NCBI GenBank assembly: GCA_016870695.1
Contig: VGAV01000164.1
Location: 1 to 5,962, forward strand
Length of the DNA stretch: 5,962 nucleotides
DNA from: Actinomycetota bacterium
Lineage (GTDB): Bacteria; Actinomycetota; Actinomycetes; Actinomycetales; Microbacteriaceae
Reading direction: 5' to 3'
This document shows, in pieces, positions 4,889 to 5,962 of this stretch. A model generated the notes under the pieces. The model was given only the letters and a program-made list of their open reading frames with translations. It searched no databases and was not told the origin of the DNA. Every line of letters begins with the position of its first letter. Position 1 is the first letter of the stretch. The translations under genes were made by a program, and so were the position numbers.

Positions 4889-5962
4889 GCGCCCCTGGTC
4901 AGGCCGACGGTGTCGCCGTGGCGCGGCTGATCGAGAGCGTCCGCGCGGGGGAGCCGACCGCGGACGTGCGGGCGCGGGTGGTCTGGAGCGTGCTGGTGGA
5001 GCCCGGCGACGGGGTCGCGGGCGCCCTGATCGCCGCGTACGGCCCCGCCGAGGCGCTCCGCCGAGCGGTGACCGGCGAAGACGAGAAGCTCGCCGTCGCT
5101 CGTCGACGCTGGCTACCGCGACTGCGGCACGACACGGCCGAGGCGGCGCTGGACTCCGCGCGGAGGGCGGGGGTGCGGCTGGTGCTGCCGGGTGACCCGG
5201 ACTGGCCGGTCCACTTCGACGACCTCGGGGCGCACGCCCCCGTCGCGTTGTGGACGCGCGGCAGGGGCGGTTGGGCCGACCCGCCCACCGTGGCGCTCGT
5301 GGGCGCGCGAGCGGCGACCGCGTACGGCGACGGTGTGGCGGCGGATCTCGCCGCCGAGCTCGCCGCCGACGGCGTGGTGATCGTGTCGGGGGCGGCCTAC
5401 GGCATCGACGGGGCCGCGCACCGCGCGGCGCTGTCCGCGGGTGGGACCACGATCGCGCTGCTGGCCGGCGGGGTGGATCGCGCCTACCCGCGCGGCCACG
5501 AGGGGCTGCTGGCGCGGGTGGCGGCGTCGGGCGCGGTATGGAGCGAGATCCCCTGCGGTGCGGCGCCCACCAAATGGCGGTTCCTGGCGCGCAACCGGCT
5601 CATCGCGGCGCTGGCGGACGCGGTCGTCGTCGTGGAGGCGGGCTGGCGGAGCGGGTCGTTGAACACCGCCGCGCACGCGGCCGAGCTCGGGCGGTCGCTC
5701 GGGGCCGTTCCCGGACCCGTGACGAGTGCGGCCTCGGCCGGATGCCATCGCATCCTCCGCGAGTTCTCCGGTGTCTGCGTGACGTCGTCCGAGGACGTGC
5801 GGGAGATGATCGGCCTGTCGGACCCGGCCACCCACAGTGCGGCGTCCCCGGCGGCGGACACCGGTCGCACCGACGACAGGACCCGGGTGCTCGACGCGCT
5901 CTCGTCGCGCACCGGGCGCTCCGCCGCAGAGGTCGCGCGGCGGTGCGGGATCGATCCGGATC
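4885..5962 (+). CDS. dprA: DNA-processing protein DprA (3' partial)
   Basis: The reading frame runs open from the ATG at 4885 to the window edge (359 codons), so the C-terminus is missing. DprA binds incoming single-stranded DNA and loads RecA on it during natural transformation; it is also conserved in bacteria with no known competence, where its role is less clear. A variable N-terminal helical region (about 1-95) leads into the Rossmann-fold core: VALVGARAATAYG (136-148), IVSGAAYGIDGAAHRAAL (166-183), LLAGGVDRAYPRGH (192-205), TKWRFLARNRLIAALAD (229-245), VVVEAGWRSGSLNTAAHA (249-266), and GAVPGPVTSAASAGCHRILREF (273-294). A Pro/Ala/Thr-rich linker (about 312-330) precedes the start of the C-terminal winged-helix domain (RTRVLDALSSRTGRSAAEVA, from 332). 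The usual GSR in the first motif reads GAR (Ala141). ATG overlaps the comM stop as ATGA, with GGGGGA at 4872-4877, so it is translationally coupled to comM. Confidence 0.95.
   Translation, partial: MSAPGQADGVAVARLIESVRAGEPTADVRARVVWSVLVEPGDGVAGALIAAYGPAEALRRAVTGEDEKLAVARRRWLPRLRHDTAEAALDSARRAGVRLVLPGDPDWPVHFDDLGAHAPVALWTRGRGGWADPPTVALVGARAATAYGDGVAADLAAELAADGVVIVSGAAYGIDGAAHRAALSAGGTTIALLAGGVDRAYPRGHEGLLARVAASGAVWSEIPCGAAPTKWRFLARNRLIAALADAVVVVEAGWRSGSLNTAAHAAELGRSLGAVPGPVTSAASAGCHRILREFSGVCVTSSEDVREMIGLSDPATHSAASPAADTGRTDDRTRVLDALSSRTGRSAAEVARRCGIDPD

Noticed and set aside
1..5962. CRISPR array, insertion sequence, phage att site, tRNA, rRNA or toxin-antitoxin pair
   Set aside because: No spaced direct repeats, transposase motifs, terminal inverted repeats or RNA gene signatures are seen, and the gene order is the standard actinobacterial block.

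Overview
The window is high-GC, tightly packed DNA (roughly 70% G+C by eye). Its gene order is the conserved actinobacterial rplS - lepB - rnhB - DUF2469 - yraN - comM - dprA block. Protein wording such as the DprA core and the DUF2469 sequence, together with TANNNT-type -10 boxes, GTG starts and 4-base stop/start overlaps, points to Actinomycetota. Microbacteriaceae (Microbacterium-like) is my best guess from memory of such proteins; I could not test it. All genes are on the + strand. I see no mobile element, CRISPR array, tRNA, rRNA or clear foreign segment.

Layout. Positions 3-314 hold a small two-helix membrane protein, possibly cut by the window edge. From 315 to 515 there is a terminator-like repeat, a promoter and a structured 5' leader of about 118 nt, followed by rplS (ribosomal protein bL19, 516-863), which ends in a strong hairpin terminator. 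A second unit is lepB (signal peptidase I, 1075-1833) with rnhB (RNase HII, 1830-2483) overlapping it by 4 nt. DUF2469 (2589-2912) follows with its own -10 box so close to the start codon that the mRNA may be leaderless. Two tandem hairpins separate it from the last unit: yraN (3006-3368), comM (3365-4888) and dprA (4885 to the window end, 3' partial), each joined to the next by a 4-nt overlap.

Functional logic. The first half is housekeeping: translation (bL19), removal of signal peptides from secreted proteins (LepB), and removal of RNA from DNA (RNase HII). The second half concerns DNA handling: a YraN nuclease-fold protein, the ComM branch-migration helicase and the DprA single-strand DNA binder/RecA loader. 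ComM and DprA are transformation proteins where natural competence exists, but both are kept in many bacteria not known to be competent.

I found no undescribed multi-gene system. The items most worth following are non-coding: the structured rplS leader, which has mutually exclusive helices and a possible occluded ribosome binding site; the probable leaderless start of DUF2469; the nested inverted repeats on both sides of DUF2469; and enrichment of the hexamer GGATGC/GCATCC. At the protein level, ComM has two glycines in its Walker B segment where the family usually reads leucine-proline or alanine-proline.
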